Shown: in pieces, positions 35,488 through 44,517 of the stretch | How positions within the stretch are numbered: position 1 is the stretch's first letter | Layout of the letters: every line of letters begins with the position of its first letter | Assembly (NCBI GenBank): GCA_900766735.1 | Contig: CAAFWO010000018.1 | Coordinates: 1 to 50,197 of the forward strand | Reading direction: 5' to 3' | Origin: Clostridia bacterium | GTDB taxonomy: Bacteria > Bacillota > Clostridia > CAKSNL01 > HGM11501 | DNA: 50,197 nucleotides | The notes under the pieces: model-generated | Database searches by the model: none | Told to the model about the DNA's origin: nothing | What the model saw: only the letters and a program-made list of their open reading frames with translations | Translations under genes and position numbers: made by a program

Positions 35488-36624
35488 TTGGCTGAATTAT
35501 TTTCAAACATTCTAAACATCACCTGGCAGCAGGGCGTGATGTGGCTCATTGGCGCGCTCTTAATTTACCTCGCTATCGCGAAGGATATGGAGCCCTCTCT
35601 CCTTTTGCCGATGGGATTCGGCGCTATTTTGGTCAACCTGCCGTTATCCGGCGCGGTCGACCAGTTCTATGACGGCGTTAAGGAAGCCGGCGTTATCGAC
35701 GTTTTGTTCAACGCCGGGATCGCGAACGAGCTTTTCCCGCTCCTTTTATTCGTCGGTATCGGCGCGATGATCGATTTCGGGCCGCTTTTGACCAACCCGA
35801 AGCTGATGATCTTCGGTGCGGCGGCGCAGTTCGGCATTTTCTTCACGCTCGGTCTCGCCTCCTTATTCGGGTTTGACTTAAAGGACGCGGCATCGATCGC
35901 CATCATCGGCGCGGCAGACGGGCCGACCTCGATCTTCGTTGCGCAGTATTTCGGCTCGAAATATCTGGGCGCCATCATGGTCGCGGCGTATTCGTATATG
36001 GCGCTCGTCCCCCTCATTCAGCCGCCTGTCATAAAGCTTCTCACAACGAAAAAAGAACGGCTGATAAGAATGCCCTACGAGCAGAAGTCGATCTCCAAGC
36101 GGACGAAGATCCTCTTCCCGATCGTTATCACCATGATAACCGGTATCGTTTCGCCCCGAAGCGTTGCGCTGATCGGATTTTTGATGTTCGGTAATTTAAT
36201 AAGAGAGTGCGGAGTTTTAGATTCGCTCTCAGAGACGGCGCAGAAGATTCTGGCAAATCTTATCACACTGTTTTTGGGCATCACTATCGCAACAAAAATG
36301 CAGGCTGAATATTTCCTCACGAAGGATACGCTTATGATAATCGGTCTCGGCCTCGTCGCATTTATTTTCGATACAGCCGGCGGTGTCCTCTTTGCGAAGT
36401 TCTTAAACCTCTTTTTGAAAAAGGGCAAAAAGATCAACCCGATGATCGGCGCGGCGGGCATCTCGGCGTTCCCGATGTCCGCAAGAGTCGTTCACAAAAT
36501 GGGCTTAAAAGAGGACAATCAGAATTTCCTTTTGATGCATTCCATCGGCGTCAACGTGTCCGGGCAGATTGCCTCGGTCATTGCCGGCGGAATCATAATC
36601 AATCTGGTTTCGGCACTTATATAA
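35488..36624 (+). CDS. oadB: Sodium ion-translocating decarboxylase beta subunit (OadB/GcdB/MmdB family), orphan
   Basis: A 378-residue, strongly hydrophobic protein with the family pattern. The Na+-binding aspartate Asp144 sits in IIGAADGPTSIFVA, with SYMALVPLIQPPVIKLLTT and the second conserved helix GVNVSGQIASVIAGG near 355. In classical complexes the beta subunit uses decarboxylation of carboxybiotin to export Na+. The start is TTG at 35488 with AAGGGGGA 7 bp upstream. No alpha (carboxyltransferase) or biotin-carrier gene is present; only a tiny OadG-like peptide follows. It is the first gene after the Mn2+ riboswitch and is followed by metY and metA. It may serve a distant decarboxylase or have a separate cation-transport role. 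Confidence 0.9.
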   Translation: MAELFSNILNITWQQGVMWLIGALLIYLAIAKDMEPSLLLPMGFGAILVNLPLSGAVDQFYDGVKEAGVIDVLFNAGIANELFPLLLFVGIGAMIDFGPLLTNPKLMIFGAAAQFGIFFTLGLASLFGFDLKDAASIAIIGAADGPTSIFVAQYFGSKYLGAIMVAAYSYMALVPLIQPPVIKLLTTKKERLIRMPYEQKSISKRTKILFPIVITMITGIVSPRSVALIGFLMFGNLIRECGVLDSLSETAQKILANLITLFLGITIATKMQAEYFLTKDTLMIIGLGLVAFIFDTAGGVLFAKFLNLFLKKGKKINPMIGAAGISAFPMSARVVHKMGLKEDNQNFLLMHSIGVNVSGQIASVIAGGIIINLVSALI

Positions 36625-36636
36625 GGAGGCTTGGTT

Positions 36637-36780
36637 ATGAATATTAATGTTGAAGCATTTTTTAATGTTCTTCCCGTTATCGGCAAGGGGCTTGCCGGCG
36701 TTTTCATTGTCACAGCGGTCATCATTTTATCGATGATCATATTAAATAAAATTTCGGGCAAAAACAATAAGGAGGCATAA
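36637..36780 (+). CDS. OadG-related small membrane subunit
   Basis: A 47-residue protein (MNINVEAFFNVLPVIGKGLA...) with a single hydrophobic helix at about 13-39 and a short basic tail (NKISGKNNKEA). It has the position and topology of OadG, the small subunit that anchors the alpha subunit to OadB, but is about half the usual length and lacks the long Pro/Ala linker and metal-binding C-terminus. AAGGAGG precedes the ATG, and the metY SD (AAGGAGG) lies in its last codons. It resembles the small OadG-related transporter subunits found next to OadB-like genes in Clostridia. Confidence 0.82.
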   Translation: MNINVEAFFNVLPVIGKGLAGVFIVTAVIILSMIILNKISGKNNKEA

Positions 36781-36782
36781 TA

Positions 36783-38063
36783 ATGAAGGACTACAAGATC
36801 GGCACAAAATGCGTTCAGTCCGGCTACACGCCGAAAAACGGCGAGCCGAGGCAGATTCCCATCATCCAGAGCACAACGTTTAAATATGACACGAGCGAGG
36901 CCATGGGAAGGCTCTTTAACTTAGAGGATTCGGGCTATTTCTATTCGCGCCTCGCAAACCCGACGAACGACCATGTTGCCGCAAGGATCGCCGCGCTTGA
37001 AGGCGGAAAGAGCGCGATGCTCACCTCCTCCGGCCAGGCGGCAAACTTCTATGCCGTTTTCAACATTGCCGAGTGCGGAAGCCATGTTGTCGCTTCCTCG
37101 GCAATATACGGCGGAACATACAACCTTTTCGCCGTTACGATGAAGAAAATGGGCATCGATTTCACATTCGTTTCACCCGACTGCACGGCCGAAGAGCTTG
37201 AGGCGGCTTTCCGTCCGAACACCAAAGCCGTGTTCGGCGAGACTATCGCCAATCCCTCTCTTGCGGTTCTTGATTTTGAAAAATTCGCCTCTGCGGCGCA
37301 CAGCCACAACGTTCCGCTTATCGTGGACAACACGTTTGCGACACCTGTCAACTGCCGTCCGTTTGAGTTCGGTGCGGACATTGTCACCCACTCCACCACA
37401 AAATATATGGACGGGCACGCAAGCACCGTCGGCGGTACTATCGTGGACTCCGGAAACTTCGACTGGTCAAAATTCCCGGACAAGTTCCCCGGACTCTGCA
37501 CGCCGGACGAAAGCTATCACGGCGTTATCTATACTGAAAAGTTCGGCGAGGCGGCCTACATAACCAAGGCGACGGTTCAGCTTATGCGCGACTTGGGCTC
37601 GATTCAGGCGCCGGAAAACGCATATCTTATATCGCTCGGCCTTGAAAGCCTTGAGCTTCGTATGAAGCGCCACTCAGACAATGCGTTAAAGGTTGCAACT
37701 CACCTTTTGAATAACGATAAAATTTCATGGGTCCGCTACCCTGCCCTTCCGGGAGACAAGTATTATCCTCTTGCCGAGAAATATTTAAATCCCGGTGCGT
37801 CCGGCGTTATCAGCTTCGGCGTCAAGGGCGGAAGAAACGCGGCCGAAACATTTATGGCTCACCTTCGCCTCGCCTCGATCGAGACGCATGTCGCGGATTC
37901 CAAGACCTGCTGTCTGCACCCGGCAAGCTCCACACACCGCCAGTTGAGCGATTCGGAGCTTACAGAGGCCGGTGTTTCAGCAGACCTTATCAGGTTCTCG
38001 TGCGGAATCGAAGACCCCAAGGACATCATCGCCGACATTGACGAAGCGTTAAAATTCATATAA
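36783..38063 (+). CDS. metY: O-acetylhomoserine aminocarboxypropyltransferase/sulfhydrylase
   Basis: A 426-residue PLP enzyme of the Cys/Met metabolism family. The substrate- and cofactor-binding Tyr-Ser-Arg is in YFYSRLANPT, GGKSAMLTSSGQAA follows, and the Schiff-base Lys lies in THSTTKYMDGHAS near residue 209, with SGVISFGVKGG and HPASSTHRQLS later. Length and the long insert (FPGLCTPDESYHG) are typical of MetY rather than MetB/MetC. It makes homocysteine from O-acetylhomoserine and sulfide. It begins 2 bp after the small subunit gene, and metA, which makes its substrate, follows. No SAM riboswitch or T-box precedes it. Confidence 0.95.
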   Translation: MKDYKIGTKCVQSGYTPKNGEPRQIPIIQSTTFKYDTSEAMGRLFNLEDSGYFYSRLANPTNDHVAARIAALEGGKSAMLTSSGQAANFYAVFNIAECGSHVVASSAIYGGTYNLFAVTMKKMGIDFTFVSPDCTAEELEAAFRPNTKAVFGETIANPSLAVLDFEKFASAAHSHNVPLIVDNTFATPVNCRPFEFGADIVTHSTTKYMDGHASTVGGTIVDSGNFDWSKFPDKFPGLCTPDESYHGVIYTEKFGEAAYITKATVQLMRDLGSIQAPENAYLISLGLESLELRMKRHSDNALKVATHLLNNDKISWVRYPALPGDKYYPLAEKYLNPGASGVISFGVKGGRNAAETFMAHLRLASIETHVADSKTCCLHPASSTHRQLSDSELTEAGVSADLIRFSCGIEDPKDIIADIDEALKFI

Positions 38064-38076
38064 GGAGCTGATTTCT

Positions 38077-38994
38077 TTGCCGATCAAAATACCGGACAAT
38101 TTGCCGGCCGCGAAAATTCTTGCCGGCGAAAACATCTTCGTGATGGACGAAAAGCGTGCAATGAGCCAGGACATCCGCCCTCTCCAGATCGGAATATTAA
38201 ACCTTATGCCCAATAAGATCGCCACAGAAACGCAGCTTTCGAGACTTTTGGGAAACACTCCGCTTCAGGTTGAGGTCGAGCTTATCCAGGTCAGCACTCA
38301 CAAGGCAAAAAATGTTTCCGAGGAACACATGCTTAAGTTCTATAAGACTTTTTCGGAGATAAAAGACCGAAAGTTCGACGGATTCATCATCACCGGCGCA
38401 CCGGTCGAAAAGATGGACTACACCGAGGTCAACTACTGGGACGAGCTTTGCGAGATCATGGAGTGGACAAAAACGAACGTACATTCGACGTTCCACATAT
38501 GCTGGGGCGCACAGGCGGCGCTTTACTACCACTACGGAATCGAAAAGCGCCTGCTGCCCGAAAAGCTCTCGGGCGTCTACTCCCACCGCGTCGTGCACAA
38601 AAATCCGATGCTTCTGCGCGGGTTTGACGATGAGTTTTTCGTGCCGCATTCGCGCCACACGACGGTGGATATTGAGGACGTTAAAAAGCACCCCGAGATA
38701 AAAATTCTGGCCGTTTCGGACAAAGCCGGGCTTTATGCCGCGGCGACGGACGAAGGCCGCCAGATCTTCATCACCGGCCATTCGGAATATGACAAAAACA
38801 CGCTTTCGGACGAATATTTCCGCGACAAAGCCGCCGGGATGAACCCCCACATCCCGGAAAACTATTTTCCGGACGACGATGTGACGCGCGAGCCCGTTGT
38901 CAAATGGCGAAGCCACGCGAACCTCATTTATTCAAACTGGCTTAACTACTTCGTTTATCAGAACACGCCTTACGACATCACGGCGATCAAATAA
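38077..38994 (+). CDS. metA: Homoserine O-acetyltransferase (MetA type)
   Basis: A 305-residue enzyme with the catalytic residues of the MetA family at the standard numbers: Cys142 (FHICWGAQ), His235 and Glu237 (GHSEYD). Position 111 is Glu (TGAPVE), the residue that in characterised MetA homologues selects acetyl-CoA over succinyl-CoA (Gly111 in E. coli). It is therefore called an acetyltransferase, in agreement with the O-acetylhomoserine enzyme upstream. The start codon is TTG with AAGGAGCTG 8 bp before it. It ends at a bidirectional terminator. Confidence 0.95.
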   Translation: MPIKIPDNLPAAKILAGENIFVMDEKRAMSQDIRPLQIGILNLMPNKIATETQLSRLLGNTPLQVEVELIQVSTHKAKNVSEEHMLKFYKTFSEIKDRKFDGFIITGAPVEKMDYTEVNYWDELCEIMEWTKTNVHSTFHICWGAQAALYYHYGIEKRLLPEKLSGVYSHRVVHKNPMLLRGFDDEFFVPHSRHTTVDIEDVKKHPEIKILAVSDKAGLYAAATDEGRQIFITGHSEYDKNTLSDEYFRDKAAGMNPHIPENYFPDDDVTREPVVKWRSHANLIYSNWLNYFVYQNTPYDITAIK

Positions 38995-38997
38995 GAC

Positions 38998-39031
38998 AAA
39001 AAGGCATTCACCGTTTGGTGAAAGCCTTTTT
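38998..39031. terminator. Bidirectional terminator between metA and discoidin protein B2
   Basis: AAAAAGGC-TTCACC pairs with GGTGAA-GCCTTTTT around a GTTT loop (one A/A mismatch). T-runs are present on both sides of the convergent genes. Confidence 0.88.
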
Positions 39032-39032
39032 G

Positions 39033-41603
39033 TTATTTAGAGATCTTAATCGTGCGATCCTCGCCGTTCCAGGTTACTTTATAGCCGAGGTTCTCGGATA
39101 TAAATCTGAGCGGAACGAAGGTTCGCGAATCCTTAATCTGCGGATAAACCTGAAGGTTATAGCGAACCTTGCCGAGCTGTTTATCCGTTACATAAACTCT
39201 GTCGTTATCGATTTGGAGCACGATGTTGACACCGTCGCAGTCAACAGTTATCTTGCGGTTTTCGCCGTTCCATTCGATCGATGCTCCCATCTCCTCGAAA
39301 AGTCCGCGGAGAGGAATGAGCGTGTAGCTGTTGTCAATGAATGGTGCAACGTCAAGCTTCTTTTCCGTCTTAACGCCGTCTTTAACGGTTATCATTGTGT
39401 CAGAGTCTATCTGAAGCACGTAATAATTGTTATTTGCTCTCTCTTCGACGTCGCCCTGTGTTTCATAGAAGAGAAGGTCTGCCAATGTTGCCAATTTGTT
39501 GTCGCCTTCATTTACAACGAATCTGAAATATCTTGCCTTAACGACCTCTACTGAGTCAAACACGATGTTCTGAGTTTCAATCTTAACTTCAAACGAGCCG
39601 TTCGCAACGACCTTTGTTTCCGGTCCGTCCTCCGTCTCCTTAGCGTATACGTCAAAGTCGGTCCAGATTCCGTTTGTGGAGATCGTGTCGTTTCTCGGAA
39701 CATAGAGAATATCGTGTACATTGTAAACCGCTCCGAGGTCAACCCAAAGAGTATAGGGGTAATCGCCCTGTACTTCAGCCGATGAATGCCAAACGGTGTT
39801 GGGATTATTATCGACTGCGGCGGGAATCTCATAGATCTTGTCTTTATTCTCAGCGCTCCATGCGGTGTTTGTCGTTGCCGATATCCCGTTAACGGGAATC
39901 ATAACCGGTGCGCTTCCTTTAATTACCTTTGCAAGCTCCTCTGCCGTTGCCGCGGTTTTTGCTTTCTCGTTTTTCTTGATAAGATTAAACTCTCCGCAGG
40001 TTCCGAAATCTCCGTTCGCGCTTTTTGTCGTGATTCTTACTCTCTTCACCTTGATATTTTTGGGGAACTGCTGAGTCATCGAAGCCGTATTGGTGAATTC
40101 GCCTGTCTGAACGGTAACCAATTCTCCTGTATCGGAATCCGACACCGCAAACTCATATGCCTGGAACACGCCTGCAGAGTTTCCGTCTCCGCGTTTCACA
40201 TACTGAAAGCCGGAGATCTCCGTCGCCTCGGGAAGTGTGAACTCGAGCCAGTGAGGCGGCTTTTCCTGTGTAAGGATGTTTATTCCGTCATCGGTATAGT
40301 CAGAGCTCCAGAAGGACGCTGCGCTTCCGTCGATTGCATTTGTCGCATGATAGAATGTGGTCTTTTCAGACGAAGCCTTAACCTTCCATTCCTTCTTGTT
40401 TGTCAGAAATTCTGTTGCGCTATCCTGCATCTGAGCGCTGTTTGCGCCGATGGTGAGTGCCTTTTTCTTGGCAAATTCAGATATTTTCTTTGTTTCAGCC
40501 TTCTTGTTCGCAGTTATAAGGTTAAACTCCGCGCAGGTACCGTAGTTCCATTTACCTTCTGTGATCTCGAAAATAACGGTTCTTACGTCGATATTGAAGC
40601 CGAAGCTTATGTTCTTGACATCCATATCGCCTGCCATCTTGCCGGAGTAGATAAGGTATGCCTTACCGCTGTCCGAATCCGAAGCATAGATGTTATAGCC
40701 GGTTACGATACCGGACTCGTTGTCCGTTCTGGGCGTGTAGCCGAAACCTGACACGGTCTTTGTCTTGGGAAGTGTGAAAGTCAGGTAGAAGGGCGGTGTT
40801 TCCGTCGGTGCCCCGTTCTCATACGGAGTGTGCCAGATAGAATCCGGGTTATCGTCGATGACCTGTTCGACAGGATATGCGCCGTCCTCAAACTGGCTTG
40901 ACGCCGTTACCTTCCAGCCCTCGTGCCCGATATATTCCGCGCTTACATTGCTGTCGGTTTTTTTGTTATCGTCCTTCTTGGTGTTATTGTTATTGTTATT
41001 GTCTGTAGAGCCTGCCTCATCCTTTTTGGTCTTGAGTGCGCCGATCTCGGTGGTCTTTGCGGATGCAAAATCCTCCAACGTCTTTGTCGGGAGTTTGGAA
41101 ACAGATTTTAATACGTTAAACTCCGACATTGAACCGTGCTTCCATATAGAATCTGTTATCTCAAAGATGATCGTTTTTGCCTCGATGTTAAATCCGAAGC
41201 TTGCTTCCTGCGTCTCGGTGCTGTTTACAAACTTTCCGGAAAAGATAAGCTGCGCCTTGCCCTTATCGGAAGCAGATGCGTAAACGTTATACGAGAGCAC
41301 TCTTCCGTTTTCGTCATACTGCTTGGGAGTGTAGCTTATTCCCGAAAGCTTCTGCGCCTTGGGGAACGTGAAGGTCAGCTGATATATCGGTGCGTCGATC
41401 GGCACACCCAAACTGTCATAGTATGAGTGCCAGATAGTATCGTTGCTTCCGTCAAGCAAATTCTCGGGAACAGAATCGTCGTTATGAATACTGGATGCCG
41501 TTACCTTCCAGCCGTTGCGGTCAAGATAGTCCACCGCGCTGACTGAAACCGCCATTGATATGATCATCAAAGAGGATAATATAAGTGCAAATATTTTCTT
41601 CAT
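39033..41603 (-). CDS. Secreted protein B2: four discoidin (F5/8 type C-like) domains and a C-terminal stalk domain
   Basis: An 856-residue exported protein: signal peptide 1-22, discoidin-like domains at about 25-170, 225-375, 410-555 and 580-715, and a stalk domain at about 730-856 (SYTLIPLRGLFEEMGA and DSRTFVPLRFISENLGY). An Asn-rich linker (about 199-222, six consecutive Asn) separates domains 1 and 2. Repeated motifs are GWKVTASS and SGxxYTPR. There is no enzymatic domain; a glycan-binding or surface-attachment role is inferred. The ATG at 41603 has AAGGAGGGG at good spacing and is preferred to the TTG three bases upstream. It begins 12 bp after the GH-like gene B1. It is a longer paralogue of the 30480-32411 protein. 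Confidence 0.82.
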   Translation of the reverse strand: MKKIFALILSSLMIISMAVSVSAVDYLDRNGWKVTASSIHNDDSVPENLLDGSNDTIWHSYYDSLGVPIDAPIYQLTFTFPKAQKLSGISYTPKQYDENGRVLSYNVYASASDKGKAQLIFSGKFVNSTETQEASFGFNIEAKTIIFEITDSIWKHGSMSEFNVLKSVSKLPTKTLEDFASAKTTEIGALKTKKDEAGSTDNNNNNNTKKDDNKKTDSNVSAEYIGHEGWKVTASSQFEDGAYPVEQVIDDNPDSIWHTPYENGAPTETPPFYLTFTLPKTKTVSGFGYTPRTDNESGIVTGYNIYASDSDSGKAYLIYSGKMAGDMDVKNISFGFNIDVRTVIFEITEGKWNYGTCAEFNLITANKKAETKKISEFAKKKALTIGANSAQMQDSATEFLTNKKEWKVKASSEKTTFYHATNAIDGSAASFWSSDYTDDGINILTQEKPPHWLEFTLPEATEISGFQYVKRGDGNSAGVFQAYEFAVSDSDTGELVTVQTGEFTNTASMTQQFPKNIKVKRVRITTKSANGDFGTCGEFNLIKKNEKAKTAATAEELAKVIKGSAPVMIPVNGISATTNTAWSAENKDKIYEIPAAVDNNPNTVWHSSAEVQGDYPYTLWVDLGAVYNVHDILYVPRNDTISTNGIWTDFDVYAKETEDGPETKVVANGSFEVKIETQNIVFDSVEVVKARYFRFVVNEGDNKLATLADLLFYETQGDVEERANNNYYVLQIDSDTMITVKDGVKTEKKLDVAPFIDNSYTLIPLRGLFEEMGASIEWNGENRKITVDCDGVNIVLQIDNDRVYVTDKQLGKVRYNLQVYPQIKDSRTFVPLRFISENLGYKVTWNGEDRTIKISK

Positions 41604-41615
41604 CAAAACCCCTCC

Positions 41616-44402
41616 TTACATAAGGTGCGAAAGCACGGTCTTTGCTGTCTCAGCATTTGCCGTCGTCTTGCTTACCGCATATGCTCCGTTTCCGAGCGAC
41701 TGAACGTCTGCTCCCAAACCGTCCGCGAGCATGGTGAGCGGAATATAGATAACTCCGTCGATTGCCGTTGCCGCAGTCGTATATGTGAGTTTACCGTCAA
41801 CAAAGAGCTCGGATGACCCCAATGTGTTGCAGAACCACTGTTCGTTCTTAATCTCTTTCTCCATACCGGCCGGCTTTTCCTTATCGGCAAGGTCGAAGCA
41901 CTGAACATAGATCCTGTTCTTCGAGCTGTCATAATAAGCCTTGCTTCTGCCGTATGCAAGAACATCCTCAACTGCCTTAAGCGGAATGTAGAGCGTTCCG
42001 TTTGCCTCAAATGTCGTCACTCTCGTGTCCTTATCGTAAACGTTCATCTTACCGCCGGAAACGATCATCTTCTTTGAGCCTGCCTTAAAGATGCTTGTGC
42101 CGGCAAGCGCCTTTCTCTCGTCAGCTGTTAATGCAGTCTGACCGTACGTGGTGTAAAGATAGTTGAATCTGCCGACAGGCGCCGCATTTCCCTCTGTATA
42201 GAAGAGCATTAAGTCGCCGTTCGTCTTGATGTTATCTGTCCACTTAAATTCGATCTGTGCCGAGTCGCCTATAAGACTCTTCGGAACCTTTACCTGGATA
42301 ACTTTTCCGGTCACCTTAAATTCAGCCGCACCTGCGTCGGTAAGAGTATATGCTCCGTCGCTGAAGCGTGAAACCTTGTTTCCGGAAACCAAAAGGTCAT
42401 AACCCTCCCAGCCTGTTGCCGGGTTCCTGTCAGAGTTGATGTAAAGATTCATCGAATCCGAATTCTTCATCTGAATGTCTTTGCCGCACTCTGCGTAGAA
42501 GTAATAGTTATCGTTGTCGCGTGCAACCTTGGACTTTAAGATGTAGTTTATAACCTCTGTCGTGTAGTGATATCTTTCGCCGTTGCCGTTATAGATCATA
42601 TAGCCGTCAGTGTCGCGCTCATAGCCGCCGAAATCGTTGATGTATTCCGGACCTACCGCTGCCCACTGAGCCGCATCGCCGTTGATGTCAATAGTAACGG
42701 GATCGGACGCAACCGGTGCGGGGCGTGTGCCCTTATACTTTCTGACAAAATCAACCAGCATGAGATAATAGTCGTCCTTAAGTATTCCTTTGGAAGGCTC
42801 CATGTCACGGCTTTTATTATCGTCCATCATGTCGATCATCGCATTCGGGAACTTACCGTCGAAAAGGTTCTTGCTTCTTGCTGTCGTGTACTCGTTCCAG
42901 CCGTCAACCATTACATACCACGGATCTTCGTCAAGCACGCGCGAAGCCTGCTCGCGGAAGAAATATCCTTCATGAAGCGCCTCGGGTCTGTAATCGTCGC
43001 CGAAGCCCTGAGAATATGTTTTGCCCATTGTGTAAGGATCCGAGAACGCAGTCCAGTCGGCCGAAGAGGTCCAGCCGTCAACATAGGAGAAATTGCACGC
43101 CATTCCGAGGCATACCATTTCGGCTCTTCCGTCCTCTCTTGTTTTACCCCAGGCGGGCTGAGGATAGGGAGTCAGCCAGTGCCAGTAACCTTCCTTTGTT
43201 TGGCCGTTGCTTCTCCAGCCTACTCCATCGCGCCGTGAGCCTGTCGATCTGTAGTTGAAATATTCAACCATCTTTGCGGCAAGCGCTTCCTTTTCCTTGT
43301 CCCCGTTTGTAACAGACTTGCCGATACCCGAAAGCCCGTTCATGATAACGAAGGGCTTTCCGTCAACATAATAAAGAAGGTCGTCATAGTAGCCGTTCTC
43401 GCATGCGTTGAAATAATACGCTGCAAGAAGCTCGAAGTTCAGCTGAGGATTTGAGTACATTTGCCCGTAATAGCTTATCTTCGGAACGTCAACGCCGTCC
43501 TCTCTTGCGTCATGATAAGCCCGAAGCATTACCGCGAGGCGGTCAGCATACGCGTTAGACCAGTTTGTGTAGTCGCAGAATACCGCGTCAACTCCCGCGT
43601 CTGCCATAAGCTCGGCAGACTTTCTGTAGTGCCAGTAATCAAGGTCATCATAGAATCCGTAAACCGGCTCCGACCACCATATCGATGAGGCGTGCCATGC
43701 CTCGTGATCGTAATCGTCCTTTGCCTCGGGATATTTTGCAACCGTCTCAGAAAAGATCTGTGCCTCGCTTGTTCCGATATGCCAGTCGTGATAGAACATC
43801 AGAACATCGCGTGTTCCCTCTTTAACGGGTCCGGTCTCTTCAAAATCCGCAACCTTCATTCCGACCTGACTTACGGCAGTCCACGTATCCGAATACTTGT
43901 CGGTTATTTTATCGTCCGGTACGGGAGTAACCTTGTCGGGATCATTGTACTCGGTTCCGGAAATCGTGACAGACTCAACATGTATCGTGTCGGTTCCCGC
44001 GTAATTCTGCTTTATGTAGAGCTTATGCTTTCCGGAAATTTCTTTTTTTAAGTTCATTCCCCACTCTCTGGGAGCCTGAGTCTCGTGATTCATAAGTATA
44101 TATCCGAGGCACTCACCTGCGAGCGGATCGTCAATATACACGGCGAATGCCTCGCCGTTACGGTTTAAGAAATAATGGTCATATGCCATCATTCTTATGG
44201 ATTTGGCACCGGTAAAATCAACATCCGAAAACTCGATGTACGCACCCGAAAGCCAGTTTTCGGCGTATTTACCGTTAATTTTCACGACCTTGTTCGCCGT
44301 AACGTCCGCCATGGTGTATGTTTTGTCAGCGGCAAAACTTGCAGTCGTGAAAAGTGACAGCGCCATTAGTAATGTTAGTGTAATACAGATTAATTTTTTC
44401 AC
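41616..44402 (-). CDS. Secreted GH-like protein B1 (TIM-barrel hydrolase, GH71/GH99-like) with CBM9-like and stalk domains
   Basis: A 928-residue exported paralogue of the 32424-35186 protein with the same domain order: signal peptide 1-24, N-terminal jelly roll to about 150, catalytic-type domain about 170-560 (VMFYHDWHIG equivalent LMFYHDWH, VFCDYTNW, VMVDGWNEY), a CBM9-like domain (about 600-740, NLYINSDRNPATGWEGYDL) and a stalk region (about 770-928, NGTLYIPLKAVEDVLAYG). The acidic residues of the DxTN and DGWNE motifs are conserved between the two, so both are probably active, but Trp to Tyr after the Glu and Phe to Cys before the Asp suggest different substrates. The start codon is GTG with AGGGAAGGGA upstream. 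It is divergent from the PocR/AraC regulator. Confidence 0.75.
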   Translation of the reverse strand: MKKLICITLTLLMALSLFTTASFAADKTYTMADVTANKVVKINGKYAENWLSGAYIEFSDVDFTGAKSIRMMAYDHYFLNRNGEAFAVYIDDPLAGECLGYILMNHETQAPREWGMNLKKEISGKHKLYIKQNYAGTDTIHVESVTISGTEYNDPDKVTPVPDDKITDKYSDTWTAVSQVGMKVADFEETGPVKEGTRDVLMFYHDWHIGTSEAQIFSETVAKYPEAKDDYDHEAWHASSIWWSEPVYGFYDDLDYWHYRKSAELMADAGVDAVFCDYTNWSNAYADRLAVMLRAYHDAREDGVDVPKISYYGQMYSNPQLNFELLAAYYFNACENGYYDDLLYYVDGKPFVIMNGLSGIGKSVTNGDKEKEALAAKMVEYFNYRSTGSRRDGVGWRSNGQTKEGYWHWLTPYPQPAWGKTREDGRAEMVCLGMACNFSYVDGWTSSADWTAFSDPYTMGKTYSQGFGDDYRPEALHEGYFFREQASRVLDEDPWYVMVDGWNEYTTARSKNLFDGKFPNAMIDMMDDNKSRDMEPSKGILKDDYYLMLVDFVRKYKGTRPAPVASDPVTIDINGDAAQWAAVGPEYINDFGGYERDTDGYMIYNGNGERYHYTTEVINYILKSKVARDNDNYYFYAECGKDIQMKNSDSMNLYINSDRNPATGWEGYDLLVSGNKVSRFSDGAYTLTDAGAAEFKVTGKVIQVKVPKSLIGDSAQIEFKWTDNIKTNGDLMLFYTEGNAAPVGRFNYLYTTYGQTALTADERKALAGTSIFKAGSKKMIVSGGKMNVYDKDTRVTTFEANGTLYIPLKAVEDVLAYGRSKAYYDSSKNRIYVQCFDLADKEKPAGMEKEIKNEQWFCNTLGSSELFVDGKLTYTTAATAIDGVIYIPLTMLADGLGADVQSLGNGAYAVSKTTANAETAKTVLSHLM

Positions 44403-44517
44403 TTTATCCCTTCCCTTCTTGTTATTTTGACTGTATTGCCTATTTTTATATTATCATTTTTGGTTAAAAAAGCAATGCATTATCATACCAATAAACTGCA
44501 ATATTGTGTCAAAATAT

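Noticed and set aside
36625..36782. SAM riboswitch or T-box before metY
   Set aside because: The whole gap is the 47-residue OadG-like gene with SD sites at both ends; there is no room for an aptamer.
39786..40751. 321-codon plus-strand frame opposite protein B2
   Set aside because: Cys-rich, low-complexity antisense frame produced by the repeated discoidin codons; no SD or homology.
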